NCBI GenBank assembly: GCA_049509915.1 | Contig: JBEKZL010000117.1 | Span: forward strand, 1-24,315 | Direction of reading: 5' to 3' | DNA from: JBEKYD01 sp049509915 | GTDB lineage: Bacteria > Acidobacteriota > Terriglobia > Bryobacterales > Bryobacteraceae | Length of the DNA stretch: 24,315 nucleotides | Part shown: positions 1 through 7,788 of the stretch, piece after piece | How the letters are laid out: every line of letters begins with the position of its first letter | How positions within the stretch are numbered: the stretch's first letter is position 1 | Notes under the pieces: model-generated | Databases searched by the model: none | Told to the model about the DNA's origin: nothing | Seen by the model: only the letters and a program-made list of their open reading frames with translations | Made by a program: the position numbers and the translations under genes

Positions 1-198
1 GTGACGCAGCATGGCGGATTCGCGGTCCACGTTTCGAATCGCCAGATCCCTTTCCGACGCATACTGAATCTCATCCATTTGATCCGCGCTCTTCTCGATG
101 GCAATGCCGTCCCGTTTTTGCAGGACCCGAGTCAATTCGGCCACTTTTCGATCGAGGAGTTCCTGAAACCTGTCCGTTTCGGTAAGTGCTAGCTTCAT
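1..198 (-). CDS. TraR/DksA-family regulator, N-terminal part (cut by window edge)
   Basis: Sixty-six codons run from an ATG at 198 off the left edge of the window. The visible part is a charged helical region, rich in Glu, Arg and Leu, with DQMDEIQYASERDLAIRNVDR at about residues 39-59. This resembles the coiled coil that precedes the C-terminal zinc finger of TraR/DksA proteins, which bind RNA polymerase in its secondary channel and alter promoter response under stress. The zinc-finger cysteines would lie outside the window, so the assignment rests on the N-terminal half only. A GGAAGAG ribosome binding site sits a few bases upstream of the start. It lies 42 nt downstream of a small gene on the same strand and probably shares its transcript. 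Another short coiled-coil protein is possible. Confidence 0.62.
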   Translation of the reverse strand, partial: MKLALTETDRFQELLDRKVAELTRVLQKRDGIAIEKSADQMDEIQYASERDLAIRNVDRESAMLRH

Positions 199-240
199 AC
201 TCTTCCTTCGCCCCCATGGGCCGGTCAAATTCTCTTAGGT

Positions 241-429
241 TCACTGCCCTTCCTTGTGCTCCGGGTTTGGGAATGTGTAGCCGCGGTGGATGCCGTTACT
301 AGGGCTCTCCGTCACAAGACTGGGCAGGCGGCTTGCGTGTTCGCGCTCCAGATGCTCCAAGTTAGAGATGGCAACGTCGAGTTTGCTGCGTTCTTCGCGC
401 AATTGAGCCAGTATCGTTTTCATGTCCAT
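241..429 (-). CDS. Small coiled-coil protein, function unknown
   Basis: This 62-residue protein begins MDMKTILAQLREERSKLDVAIS, continues as a leucine/glutamate heptad helix to about residue 35, and ends in a polar tail (SNGIHRGYTFPNPEHKEGQ). Short proteins with this N-terminal helix are common in Acidobacteria; no function is known to me. The reading frame stays open for another 109 codons upstream, but I start at the ATG at 429. It has AGGA upstream, the protein pattern begins there, and a sigma54-like promoter would start transcription at about 458, 29 nt before it. The TraR/DksA-like gene follows 42 nt downstream, so the two probably form one transcription unit. Confidence 0.6.
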   Translation of the reverse strand: MDMKTILAQLREERSKLDVAISNLEHLEREHASRLPSLVTESPSNGIHRGYTFPNPEHKEGQ

Positions 430-468
430 AGCAATGTGTCCTAACGGGGAGGATCTCCTGGACCCTTT

Positions 469-484
469 AGCAAGTGATGGCCCA
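469..484 (-). promoter_or_regulatory. Sigma54-like promoter for the small coiled-coil/TraR unit
   Basis: On the minus strand the site reads TGGGCCATCACTTGCT. It matches TGGCACG-N4-TTGCW at 9 of 12 fixed positions, with the invariant GG and GC ten bases apart. Counting from the -12 C, transcription would start near 458, leaving a 29-nt leader before the ATG at 429. A GGTGCA-N5-TGCACC dyad lies about 100 nt upstream of that start, where an activator could bind. Confidence 0.5.
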
Positions 485-557
485 GAACAGAATTCTCCGG
501 ATTTGAAGGCTGAAGCCATGCCGCCAGCGAGAGTTAGCGGAGATTCTCCGGAGGCAC

Positions 558-574
558 GGTGCAAAGACTGCACC
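558..574. promoter_or_regulatory. Perfect dyad GGTGCA-N5-TGCACC, candidate activator site
   Basis: GGTGCA and TGCACC form a perfect inverted repeat around the spacer AAGAC. It lies between the histidine kinase stop codon and the small coiled-coil gene, about 100-116 nt upstream of the start predicted from the sigma54-like site at 469-484. The same core, GTGCA-N5-TGCAC, recurs at 11666-11680. It could bind a dimeric regulator or act as an RNA hairpin; no T tract follows, so it is not a standard terminator. Confidence 0.35.
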
Positions 575-674
575 TTGGCGTGCGAGAGTTGCCGATCTGC
601 CAACGCTCCCTCCTCGATTTCGACGCAGTCATTGAGTTTGCGTGGAAGCGGCGGCCGCGAGCGACTGCCGAATG

Positions 675-1454
675 TTAATCGGCCGGAGGCACGGTGAAAT
701 AGAACGTCGATCCCGTCCCAGGTGTGGACTCGACCCACATTCGGCCGCCATCCCACTCAATGGCCCTCTTGCAGAATGCAAGCCCAAGTCCACTCCCAGG
801 GTGTTCTTTCCCGTGCAGGCGCTTAAAGACGCCGAATATCCGGCTTTGGAATGCCGGGTCTATACCAGGACCATTGTCTTGGACCGAAAATACCCATTCC
901 GGCTCCCCCCGTTTGGATGAAATGTGAACGCGCGGAGAGAGGTTGCCGCAATACTCGATGGCGTTTCTTATCAGATGGTGCAGGACTTTGGCTAGTATAT
1001 CGAAGTCTCCCCACACCGGCGGCAAAGGGTCGTGGGTGACGATTGCGCTCCGTGCCGTTATCTGTTTGTCCGCCGAGAGGAGCGCCTGGCGCAGGACCGC
1101 TTCCATGTCGGTTCGGGCGGGCTGCCGTGAGCCGGCGCCGGTGGCACAGTAGTCCACCATGTCGGCAAGCAGCGACTGCATTCCTGCCGCCCCGTCCTGG
1201 ATGTGGGTGAGGAAAACGACGCCATCGGAATCGAGGCGGCCGGCATAGGTTTCGCCTAACAGTTGACTGAACGAAGCTACATCCCGAAGAGACTCGCGGA
1301 GGTTGTGAGCCGCCATGGAAACAAACTCTTCAAATTCCGCGTTCGCCCGGTCCCACTGTCTCTGGACATCGAGACACGCCCGAGTTTCGGCATCGAGCGC
1401 ATGACGAGAGCGTTCGATTTCCTCCGCTGCGCGGTTTTGTTCAGAGCTTTCCAT
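675..1454 (-). CDS. Cytoplasmic histidine kinase without a sensor domain
   Basis: This 259-residue kinase has an N-terminal coiled coil (about 1-45), a HisKA dimerisation domain with the phospho-acceptor His50 in AAHNLRESLR, and a HATPase domain. The N box is LIRNAIEY (Asn164), G1 is DNGPGID (193-199) and G2 is GSGLGLAFC (220-228). It should autophosphorylate and pass phosphate to a response regulator. There is no membrane segment, PAS, GAF or other input domain, so signal must come through the coiled coil or a partner. Only 6 nt separate it from the stop of the CheB-CheR kinase upstream, so the two are surely cotranscribed. Its catalytic domain closely resembles the end of that kinase (IFG-FKRLHG-E-PG-G-GLA-CK), which suggests duplication. 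It may phosphorylate the Rcp1-like regulator at 5402-5902 (inference). Confidence 0.9.
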   Translation of the reverse strand: MESSEQNRAAEEIERSRHALDAETRACLDVQRQWDRANAEFEEFVSMAAHNLRESLRDVASFSQLLGETYAGRLDSDGVVFLTHIQDGAAGMQSLLADMVDYCATGAGSRQPARTDMEAVLRQALLSADKQITARSAIVTHDPLPPVWGDFDILAKVLHHLIRNAIEYCGNLSPRVHISSKRGEPEWVFSVQDNGPGIDPAFQSRIFGVFKRLHGKEHPGSGLGLAFCKRAIEWDGGRMWVESTPGTGSTFYFTVPPAD

Positions 1455-1460
1455 CTTCAG

Positions 1461-4400
1461 TCAGCGTGCCTGGGCCGGATTCGCGAGAGGGGGCGGAACC
1501 GTGAACTTGAACGTAGCGCCCCGCCCCGCTTCCGATTCTACCCAGATTCGTCCACCCTTGCGTTCGACAATTTTCTTACAAAGGGCAAGACCGATGCCCG
1601 TGCCGGGAATCTCTTGTCCATGCAAGCGTTTGAAGATGCCGAACACCCGGCCGGCGTCTTGCGGATCGATACCGATGCCGTTGTCCCGTACGGCAAACAG
1701 CCACCCTTCCGCGCTTTTCTCCGCGGAGACATGGATTCTCGGCGTCTCGTCACCTCTGTATTTGATCGAATTGGAAATGAGGTTCTGAAAAAGCTGCATC
1801 AGCATGATCTCTTCGGCCACCACGGTTGGCAGGGGGTCGGAGGTCACGATGGCGCCACTTTGCGCGATGGCTGCCTGGAGGTTCAGCAGCGCTTTAGCCA
1901 GGACGGCGCCGCAATCGATCGGAGCGAAGCTGTCCTGTTCCCGCCCGTTAATTTCCCAATAGGCAAGCAGGGCCTTCAGCAACGCCTCAATCCGCAAGGC
2001 CCCCTCCACGGAATAGGAAATGAATCTGTCCGCTTCCGGGCCCAGCTTTTCGCGATACTCCTGCCCCAGGAGCTCGGTAAAGTTCACGACCATGCGTAGA
2101 GGCTCCTGCAAGTCGTGAGTGAGCGCATAGGCAAAATCCTGCAGCTCGACATTGGTTGTACGGAGTGAATCCTCAGCCTGCTTGCGGTCGGTGACATCTT
2201 CAATGGCCAGAAGGATCGTCCGCGCTTGCGCATTGGGATTGAATATCTCGCTCGCGTTGAGCAGCATCACTTTCCGTCCAACATGCTCAAAGTCGTGGGT
2301 CACTTCAAAGTCCCGGAACGTCGCGTGCGCGGGGAGAATGTTCTCCAGCAGCTCGCGCAGTTTTGGGATATTCCACTGTCCGGTCCCGAGGTCGTAGATC
2401 AGACGCCCCTCGGTCTCGGCGAAGTCCAGGCCACGCTTGGCGGCGTCGATATCGATCAACATCATCACGGCGCCATCGATTTTGCCATCGGGTCCCACCG
2501 ACGGGAGGATGCGAAGCGAGTACCAGCGGCCATGCGCGTCGCGGATATCGCGGGGCTTCCGATTGCCGCCCTCCATCGCATCCAGGAGCAACCGCCTCAG
2601 GTCGGGCAGTTCCATTTGAGGCTGAAGATCGGTGATGGACCGTCCGAGATCGGAGGCGATCAGATTCAACATCGGTTCGATGGCGCGGGTAAAGCGGCGA
2701 ATACGCAAATCTCGCCCAACCATGATGAGGGGTATGCTGATGCTCTCGAGAAGATTGGCCAGATCGCGGTTGACCTTGCTGAACTCCAGGTTGCTGATTT
2801 TCAGCTCTTCGTTCAGAGTATTCAGCTCTTCGTTGGCCGATTCCAGCTCTTCCTGGGCGGTTTCCAGTTCCTCGTTGCCCGCCTGTGCCTCTTCGTTCGC
2901 CGCCCGAAGCTCTTCCAGGGTGGTGGCGTTGTCCTCGACGATGGATTGCAGATACTCTTTGGTTGCCGCGAGCTCACGCCGGAGGCGGACGCTTCCTCCG
3001 TTATGCTCGATGCGGGGCTTGTGTATCGGCCTGGCGCCATCTTTCGGTTCGTTGTCCTCGAACAGGACCAGAAAATAGCGCTCCTTGGACGAAGGCGAGC
3101 TCCTCAACGGGGTTACCTGGATGGCGACGTCTCTTAACCGGCCACTATCTTCCATCACAAAGCCGACTTCCTTGGCTGCGGCGTTGCTTTTCCTGGCGGT
3201 TCGGATCGCCTTAGTCAGGCTCGCAACCAGGCCTTCGCGCACCATTTTCAAGAGGTTATGGGTGGGCTCGCCGGGCGAGATCTCGAGATACGGAGCGGTG
3301 CGACCCCGGACCTGAACGATATTCATGGCATGGTCGACGATGGCGCCGGGGGGGGCATGTTCGGCCAGCATCAGCCGGTCGGCTTCTCTCTGCACGTCCA
3401 GCCCGCCGCGGCCATCGGCAAGTCTGTCCCGAAGATCCGCCCGGCCCTCGTCCGGGTGTGCTTCACTTAGAGCCGGCGCCGGCATAGTCGCGGCGGGCCG
3501 CACGCAATAGATCTTGTGGGTCTTGCTCACTTGATGAAACGACTCGGTAAGGGTGCCGATGCTTTCGGATGGACCGAGCACCAGGAAGCCGGATGGCTTG
3601 AGGGCGTAGTGCAGGGTCGACCACACTTTGCGCTGCAATACGGCGCCAAGGTAGATCAGTACATTGCAGCAACTGATAAGGTCGAGCTTGGAGAAAGGCG
3701 GGTCCTGGGCCAGGTTATGCCTGGCAAAAACGCACACGTCACGGATGATTTTAGCGATCTGGTAGCCGCGTTCCGATGGGGTAAAGAACCGGGCCAATTC
3801 CCGCGGCGAGACATGGGCCAAGGTGGCGCCAGCGTATATGCCGGCGCGGGCTTTTTCGATTGCCGTGTCGCTGATATCGGTGGCGAAAATCTCGAACGGA
3901 ACGTGCACGTCCGCGCCGTCCAGGAATTCCATCAAGCACATGGCGATGGAATACGCCTCTTCACCGGTAGCGCACCCGGGTACCCAGATCCGGATCGGAT
4001 CCTCGGACGTTCTGTTCTCGACCAGGGCGGGGAACACTTTGTTTTTCAGTTCCTCGAAGATCCCCGGTTCCCGAAAGAACTGCGTGACGGTGATGAGACA
4101 CGTCTCGCACAGGGCTTTCGCTTCCTCGCCGTTGCGCTCGAGTTCGCGGCCGTAGGCGTCCAGCGTCTCGAATCCGTGGAGGGCCATGCGGCGCTTGATG
4201 CGTCGCGTGAGGGTGCTGTGCTTGTAGTGGGTGAAATCCACTCCCGTGGCGCTCCGCACCAGCCGGAGTATCTTGGCCAGTTTTGGATCGCATGGCGGCG
4301 CAATCGCCGCCGCCGGCTCGACACGGACATGGGAACTTCGGGCAAGGGTCACCAACTGTCGCGCGATTCCGGCCGGCGGCAGGACAAAATCCACCACGCC

Positions 4401-5021
4401 GCTGGCGATGGCGCTTTTCGGCATGCCGTCATACTTTGCGGTTTGCATTTCCTGAGCGAAGGTGATGCCGCCCGCCGCCTTGATCGCCTGGAGGCCCAAC
4501 GTTCCATCCGATGCGGTCCCCGACAGAATGACACCGATGGCCTTGCTGCCGCGGTCTGCCGCCAGGGCGCGGAGAAAAGAGTCGATCGGCATATTGGGGC
4601 CACTGTCCGGCCGTGGCGAGGTATCGAGGACTCCATCGGAGATGCCCAAATTGCACCGCGGCGGTATCACGTAAACATGGTTGGCATCGGTGCGAGTTTC
4701 GCCCTTCACTTCGGAGACAGGCATTTTGCACGTTCTGGAAAGCAGCTCGGTCAAATGGCTCTCGTGCTTGGGATCGAGGTGCTGAATCAGCACGAATGCC
4801 ATGCCGGTATCGTCCGGCAGATGGTTGAGCAGTTCGGTGAATGCTTCCAGTCCGCCGGCGGAAGCGCCTACGCCAATAATGGTGGGGGAGGCGTGTACAG
4901 CGCGGTCGCCGGGTGTCTTCACCGGCGCGGTTCGGCGCTTTAAAAGGGACGGGTCAGGCACACGTGGAGAATGCGCGATCTTGCCCGTCCGACGAGGGGC
5001 GGTTACTGTTGCCGCACGCAT
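1461..5021 (-). CDS. CheB-CheR-PAS-histidine kinase fusion protein
   Basis: This 1186-residue protein joins a chemotaxis-type methylesterase and methyltransferase to a sensor kinase. CheB domain, about 46-230: Ser54 in GASAGG, His81 in QHLDP and Asp172 in SGTASDGT form the expected triad. CheR domain, about 245-510: the SAM-binding motif is VPGCATGEEAYSIA (348-361), followed by the FATDIS strand and LISCCNVLIYL. A glutamate/asparagine-rich coiled coil covers about 680-755 (repeats of EEL and NEEL). One PAS region spans about 755-865 and a second, degenerate one about 885-950. HisKA has His969 in THDLQEPLR; HATPase has DNGIGID (1113-1119) and GTGIGLALC (1140-1148). The ATG at 5021 is preceded by GGGAGAGG and by an almost perfect sigma54 promoter. 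No CheB receiver domain and no chemoreceptor gene is nearby, so a signalling rather than flagellar role is likely (inference). Confidence 0.95.
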   Translation of the reverse strand: MRAATVTAPRRTGKIAHSPRVPDPSLLKRRTAPVKTPGDRAVHASPTIIGVGASAGGLEAFTELLNHLPDDTGMAFVLIQHLDPKHESHLTELLSRTCKMPVSEVKGETRTDANHVYVIPPRCNLGISDGVLDTSPRPDSGPNMPIDSFLRALAADRGSKAIGVILSGTASDGTLGLQAIKAAGGITFAQEMQTAKYDGMPKSAIASGVVDFVLPPAGIARQLVTLARSSHVRVEPAAAIAPPCDPKLAKILRLVRSATGVDFTHYKHSTLTRRIKRRMALHGFETLDAYGRELERNGEEAKALCETCLITVTQFFREPGIFEELKNKVFPALVENRTSEDPIRIWVPGCATGEEAYSIAMCLMEFLDGADVHVPFEIFATDISDTAIEKARAGIYAGATLAHVSPRELARFFTPSERGYQIAKIIRDVCVFARHNLAQDPPFSKLDLISCCNVLIYLGAVLQRKVWSTLHYALKPSGFLVLGPSESIGTLTESFHQVSKTHKIYCVRPAATMPAPALSEAHPDEGRADLRDRLADGRGGLDVQREADRLMLAEHAPPGAIVDHAMNIVQVRGRTAPYLEISPGEPTHNLLKMVREGLVASLTKAIRTARKSNAAAKEVGFVMEDSGRLRDVAIQVTPLRSSPSSKERYFLVLFEDNEPKDGARPIHKPRIEHNGGSVRLRRELAATKEYLQSIVEDNATTLEELRAANEEAQAGNEELETAQEELESANEELNTLNEELKISNLEFSKVNRDLANLLESISIPLIMVGRDLRIRRFTRAIEPMLNLIASDLGRSITDLQPQMELPDLRRLLLDAMEGGNRKPRDIRDAHGRWYSLRILPSVGPDGKIDGAVMMLIDIDAAKRGLDFAETEGRLIYDLGTGQWNIPKLRELLENILPAHATFRDFEVTHDFEHVGRKVMLLNASEIFNPNAQARTILLAIEDVTDRKQAEDSLRTTNVELQDFAYALTHDLQEPLRMVVNFTELLGQEYREKLGPEADRFISYSVEGALRIEALLKALLAYWEINGREQDSFAPIDCGAVLAKALLNLQAAIAQSGAIVTSDPLPTVVAEEIMLMQLFQNLISNSIKYRGDETPRIHVSAEKSAEGWLFAVRDNGIGIDPQDAGRVFGIFKRLHGQEIPGTGIGLALCKKIVERKGGRIWVESEAGRGATFKFTVPPPLANPAQAR

Positions 5022-5060
5022 CCGATTACCTCTCCCTCTGTAACGATGACGTCAACACTA

Positions 5061-5076
5061 AGCACGCATCGTGCCA
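5061..5076 (-). promoter_or_regulatory. Near-consensus sigma54 promoter of the CheB-CheR kinase operon
   Basis: The minus strand reads TGGCACGATGCGTGCT. This matches TGGCACG-N4-TTGCW at 11 of 12 fixed positions, the only change being G for the first T of TTGC. Transcription would start near 5050, 29 nt before the ATG at 5021, leaving room for the GGGAGAGG ribosome binding site. It is the best sigma54 match in the window and predicts dependence on an AAA+ activator such as the one at 9645-11051. Confidence 0.75.
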
Positions 5077-5170
5077 CTTTTCGACCTCGCCCAGGTCGCC
5101 GCGGTTTCGGAGCCGTGAAAAATCAAATTCCAGCCGCCGATGAACGCATATAAATCATTTCTTTCTTTAT

Positions 5171-5195
5171 CTTAGTCAAGTTGAAAGCAACTAAG
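5171..5195. promoter_or_regulatory. Nested dyad upstream of the sigma54 promoter, possible enhancer
   Basis: CTTAGT at 5171-5176 is mirrored by ACTAAG at 5190-5195, and inside lies AGTTG-AAAG-CAACT. The element is about 121-145 nt upstream of the predicted transcription start at 5050, the usual place for binding sites of sigma54 activators. It differs in sequence from the GTGCA dyads elsewhere in the window. It could also simply be a hairpin at the end of the upstream transcript. Confidence 0.3.
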
Positions 5196-5202
5196 ACAGT
5201 CA

Positions 5203-5235
5203 CAGGAAAACAACGAACCCCGGAGAAGGGGCTCG
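5203..5235 (-). terminator. Intrinsic terminator of the VWA-sortase-regulator operon
   Basis: On the minus strand CGAGCCCC and GGGGTTCG pair into an 8-bp stem (one G-U pair) around the loop TTCTCC, directly followed by TTGTTTTCC. It lies about 165 nt past the stop codon of the response regulator at 5402 and upstream of the promoter for the CheB-CheR kinase. It therefore separates the two minus-strand operons. Confidence 0.7.
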
Positions 5236-5401
5236 ATAGCATGCGCCATGACGACTCAAAGTGAATAACATTTCCCCGTTCACCAGAATACAACGGAGAA
5301 TGAGGGCAAGTCTCGGTAAGTTGTTTGTTTTCAATAAAAGATGGTCACGATGAGCTGCGAATGCCTGCCATGCCCTCGGTCGCGTCCCAGTAACGCATTG
5401 A

Positions 5402-5902
5402 TTACACTCGGCTTGGCGTGCCGCAACCGGATTCGGGACTTGCCAGCACATCCTTGAGGATGTTGCCGATTTCCATAAATCGATCCAGCCCGGAAGGCTT
5501 GGTGATGAATCGGGAAACTCCAAGTCCCTTCAGCCGTGCCTCGTCCCGCCGGGATCGGGATGAGCTCCACACACAAACGGGAACGCCGGTGAGATGTCCA
5601 GCGCCGCGGATCTCGCGCAAGATGTCTTCGCCGGTATACTTGGACAGGTTCAAGTCCAGCAGGATCAGGTTTGGAATGGCCGCATCCGCATAGGCCCCCT
5701 GGCGGCGAATAAATGCCAGGGCCTGGCCGCCATCCAGCAGGTGAATCAGTTCAAACCGGAAATCCTGCTTGTTCAGTGCCCGCTCGAGCAGGAAGACATC
5801 AGAACCGTTGTCTTCAATGACAAGGATTCGGGCAACGCGAACAGCGGTAGTGTGTTCCAAGCTCACCTCCAGCGGCCCGTCGTGGCCGATCGTCTTCATC
5901 AT
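5402..5902 (-). CDS. Rcp1-like single-domain response regulator
   Basis: A 166-residue receiver-only protein. The acidic pocket is Glu30-Asp31 (VIEDNGSD), the phospho-acceptor is Asp83 in LLDLNL, the switch Ser is in VWSSSR (111-116), and the conserved Lys135 is in ITKPSG. The extended loop after the phospho-Asp and the VFLLERAL helix are typical of Rcp1-type regulators, which often serve kinases with an HDLQEPLR histidine box like the one at 1461-5021. There is no output domain, so it acts by protein contact or as a phosphate shuttle. The frame is open further upstream, but I choose the ATG at 5902, which overlaps the sortase stop codon as ATGA and so suggests translational coupling. It is the last gene of the VWA-sortase operon, ahead of a terminator at 5203-5235. 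Confidence 0.88.
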   Translation of the reverse strand: MMKTIGHDGPLEVSLEHTTAVRVARILVIEDNGSDVFLLERALNKQDFRFELIHLLDGGQALAFIRRQGAYADAAIPNLILLDLNLSKYTGEDILREIRGAGHLTGVPVCVWSSSRSRRDEARLKGLGVSRFITKPSGLDRFMEIGNILKDVLASPESGCGTPSRV

Positions 5903-6558
5903 TCCACACCTGATGGCGGCACCGATGGCGGTGACACCTGCCGGGCCCTTACGATCCACCGCCTGGGCGCGGCCCCGATATAGGAGAAAGGATAACAAGT
6001 CACCAGTGTCAGCACATTCTCGGCCGAGGGAGCGAGTACTCCGACATTGTCCGGCTCGACAACGACGAGCAATTCGACCACATATTTGAAAGTAGCGCCT
6101 GGCGTTGACAATTGAATTTCGTCGCCGGGTCCCAGGTCTTTGAGAGTGCGAAAGAACGTGTCCCGATGCCCGGCCAGGCCCACGTTACCAGGCTCGCCCG
6201 GCAGCGCCGTGCCGGGAATATGTCCGACGGCGCGGCGGAGATTGGTACTGTCGACCCCTTCGACGACGATGGCGGAAAACAGGAGACGCGGGATCTCAAT
6301 TCGTCCGATCAGACCATGCATCGCAGCGGCGGGCACGCCCTTGTGGGAAATGTGGAACTCCGGTTGAGCCGTGCTCCCGGCGGCCGAGCGCCGCTCACTC
6401 AGCAAGCGGTCGAGATCCATGGTCTCGCGCCTCTGGAAAATCCAGGTGTCCGCCAGGGCGAATCCGCAATAGCCCAGCAGCAGGACCGCGCAGGCAAAGA
6501 GCGCGCGCTGGGCCCACTTTAGGGTCCGAAGGATGCGATTGGCGACAATTAGCCTCAT
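5899..6558 (-). CDS. Class D-like sortase
   Basis: A 219-residue membrane-anchored transpeptidase. One membrane segment lies at about residues 16-37 with the basic side inside, followed by the sortase barrel from about 82. The catalytic residues are His131 in GLAGHRDTFF, Cys188 in LVTCYPF and an Arg at 199/200 in PRRWIVRAR. Sortases cleave a C-terminal sorting motif of a secreted protein and join it to a surface amine. In Acidobacteria, which have an outer membrane, the substrates of such enzymes are poorly known. Its start overlaps the stop of the VWA gene (ATGA at 6555-6558) and its stop overlaps the start of the response regulator, so the three are coupled. The upstream VWA protein is the obvious candidate partner, but no LPXTG-like motif is visible at its C-terminus. 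Confidence 0.9.
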   Translation of the reverse strand: MRLIVANRILRTLKWAQRALFACAVLLLGYCGFALADTWIFQRRETMDLDRLLSERRSAAGSTAQPEFHISHKGVPAAAMHGLIGRIEIPRLLFSAIVVEGVDSTNLRRAVGHIPGTALPGEPGNVGLAGHRDTFFRTLKDLGPGDEIQLSTPGATFKYVVELLVVVEPDNVGVLAPSAENVLTLVTCYPFSYIGAAPRRWIVRARQVSPPSVPPSGVE

Positions 6559-7556
6559 CTGGCGCTCTTTTCGTCCAGCAGCGTTTCGCCGCCGGCGATG
6601 TAGCCGGTGCGAGTGCGCACGAAGAGCCGGTCGTGGCCTTTCGCCCTGGCGAGGACCCGAATGGCGCGATACGTACCGTCACGATTCCGGTTGATGGGAA
6701 CGTATCCGATGGTGTATTGATGGCGAATGTCCCGGGCGATGTGCTCACAGACAGCCACCACGTCGCTGAGTTGGTTGGGAAAGAAGGCTTGGCCGCCGGT
6801 TGCTTGTGCCAGGCGCTTGAGCGCGCCCGGGTTGCGATCCGGATCTTCCTGATCGAATACGCCCAGGGTGTAGATAACGGCGTTGGATCGCCCGGCCAGT
6901 TTCATGACTTGGGCCAGGGTGAGCGAGCTGGCGTTGTCACCGCCATCGCTGACGACGACCAGCACTTTCTTATCCCGCGTACCTGCCTCTAATTCTGCTA
7001 ACGCCCTGGCAATCGCGTCGTAAAGAGCGGTCTGGCCGAAGGCGCGTTGGGTCGCGATGGCTCTTTCGAGCGCTACCGTGCTGTCCGTGAATCGGATCGT
7101 GGGGGGCAGACCCAGCCACACCTTCTCGTTGAAGTTGACGACGAACAGTTCGTCGTCCTGGTTGCTGGAGTGTACGAAGGTCCCGGCGGCGGCAGTCACC
7201 TCAGCAAGTTTCGGCCGCATGGTCGTGCTGTGGTCGACGACGAGTCCAGCGGTGACCGGAGTATCTTCGTTCCTGAAAAGCCGGATGACCTGCAGTACGC
7301 CGTTCTCGTAAACTTCAAAATTCTGCTGGCTCAGATCGGAGACAAAGCCGCCGTGCTGGTCGGTCACGGTGGCGTGTAACACCGCCAAGTCTACGTCTAC
7401 CGAGATTGAGAAGGATGCCGGGTCGCGATCTTGTCCCGCTGGAGAAGCGTGATCCCCGGCGGAGCTAGCAGCGACGATCAGGAGAAAAACGGGCAGAAAA
7501 ACGGCTTTCACTCCGCGCTCTCCGGCCCGCGACAACCCCAGACTCATAGCTTTCAT
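6555..7556 (-). CDS. Secreted VWFA-related acidobacterial protein
   Basis: A 333-residue protein with a signal peptide (basic start, hydrophobic 18-32, likely cleavage near ASSAG). A short beta domain (about 50-95, VDVDLAVLHATVTDQHG) precedes a von Willebrand factor A domain at about 100-290. Its metal-binding residues are Asp108, Ser110 and Thr112 in VVDHSTTM, Thr176 in GQTALYD and Asp204 in VVSDGGDN. The tail contains HQYTIGYVPINRNRDG, the hallmark of the acidobacterial VWFA-related family. It probably binds a protein or matrix ligand at the cell surface. The frame opens 16 codons earlier, but the ATG at 7556 has GGAAAG 4 nt upstream and directly precedes the signal peptide. It is the first gene of a coupled operon with the sortase and the response regulator. 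Confidence 0.9.
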   Translation of the reverse strand: MKAMSLGLSRAGERGVKAVFLPVFLLIVAASSAGDHASPAGQDRDPASFSISVDVDLAVLHATVTDQHGGFVSDLSQQNFEVYENGVLQVIRLFRNEDTPVTAGLVVDHSTTMRPKLAEVTAAAGTFVHSSNQDDELFVVNFNEKVWLGLPPTIRFTDSTVALERAIATQRAFGQTALYDAIARALAELEAGTRDKKVLVVVSDGGDNASSLTLAQVMKLAGRSNAVIYTLGVFDQEDPDRNPGALKRLAQATGGQAFFPNQLSDVVAVCEHIARDIRHQYTIGYVPINRNRDGTYRAIRVLARAKGHDRLFVRTRTGYIAGGETLLDEKSAR

Positions 7557-7788
7557 GTACTTTCCGCCCGAGTTTGCCGGGTTCCACTGGAGTCTCCCGG
7601 CCACAGGAACCTGTTACCGAACGCGCTTTTGTGGCAGCCGGATGGTCCAGGCGCCCGGTTTCAGCCACCGCCATAGCGGGGTGACCACCTCGGCAAGTTG
7701 TACCTCTTCTCCGGTCGACTTAAGCCTAGCAATCCAATCGCCGCGATGCACTGGCCGTCAGATACCCTCTGGCGGCAGATCGCCGGAC

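Noticed and set aside
430..756. N-terminal extension of the small coiled-coil gene
   Set aside because: The extra 109 residues overlap the histidine kinase end and cover a promoter-like site; the ATG at 429 fits a ribosome binding site and the protein pattern better.
2226..3137. A 303-codon open plus-strand frame
   Set aside because: It is the mirror of the coiled coil and PAS regions of the large kinase; its Phe/Gln-rich translation is the expected shadow of a Glu-rich helix.
3516..4943. A 475-codon open frame on the plus strand
   Set aside because: It is antisense to the CheB-CheR domains of the large kinase, whose catalytic motifs are intact. High GC content keeps the opposite strand open, and the translation shows no domain pattern.
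6555..7556. An LPXTG-type sorting signal at the end of the VWA protein
   Set aside because: The tail reads TGYIAGGETLLDEKSAR, with neither the motif nor a following hydrophobic segment.
7728..7743. A sigma54-like site (8/12) upstream of the VWA operon
   Set aside because: The spacing is right, but the predicted leader would be about 160 nt, so position gives no support; a chance match is likely.
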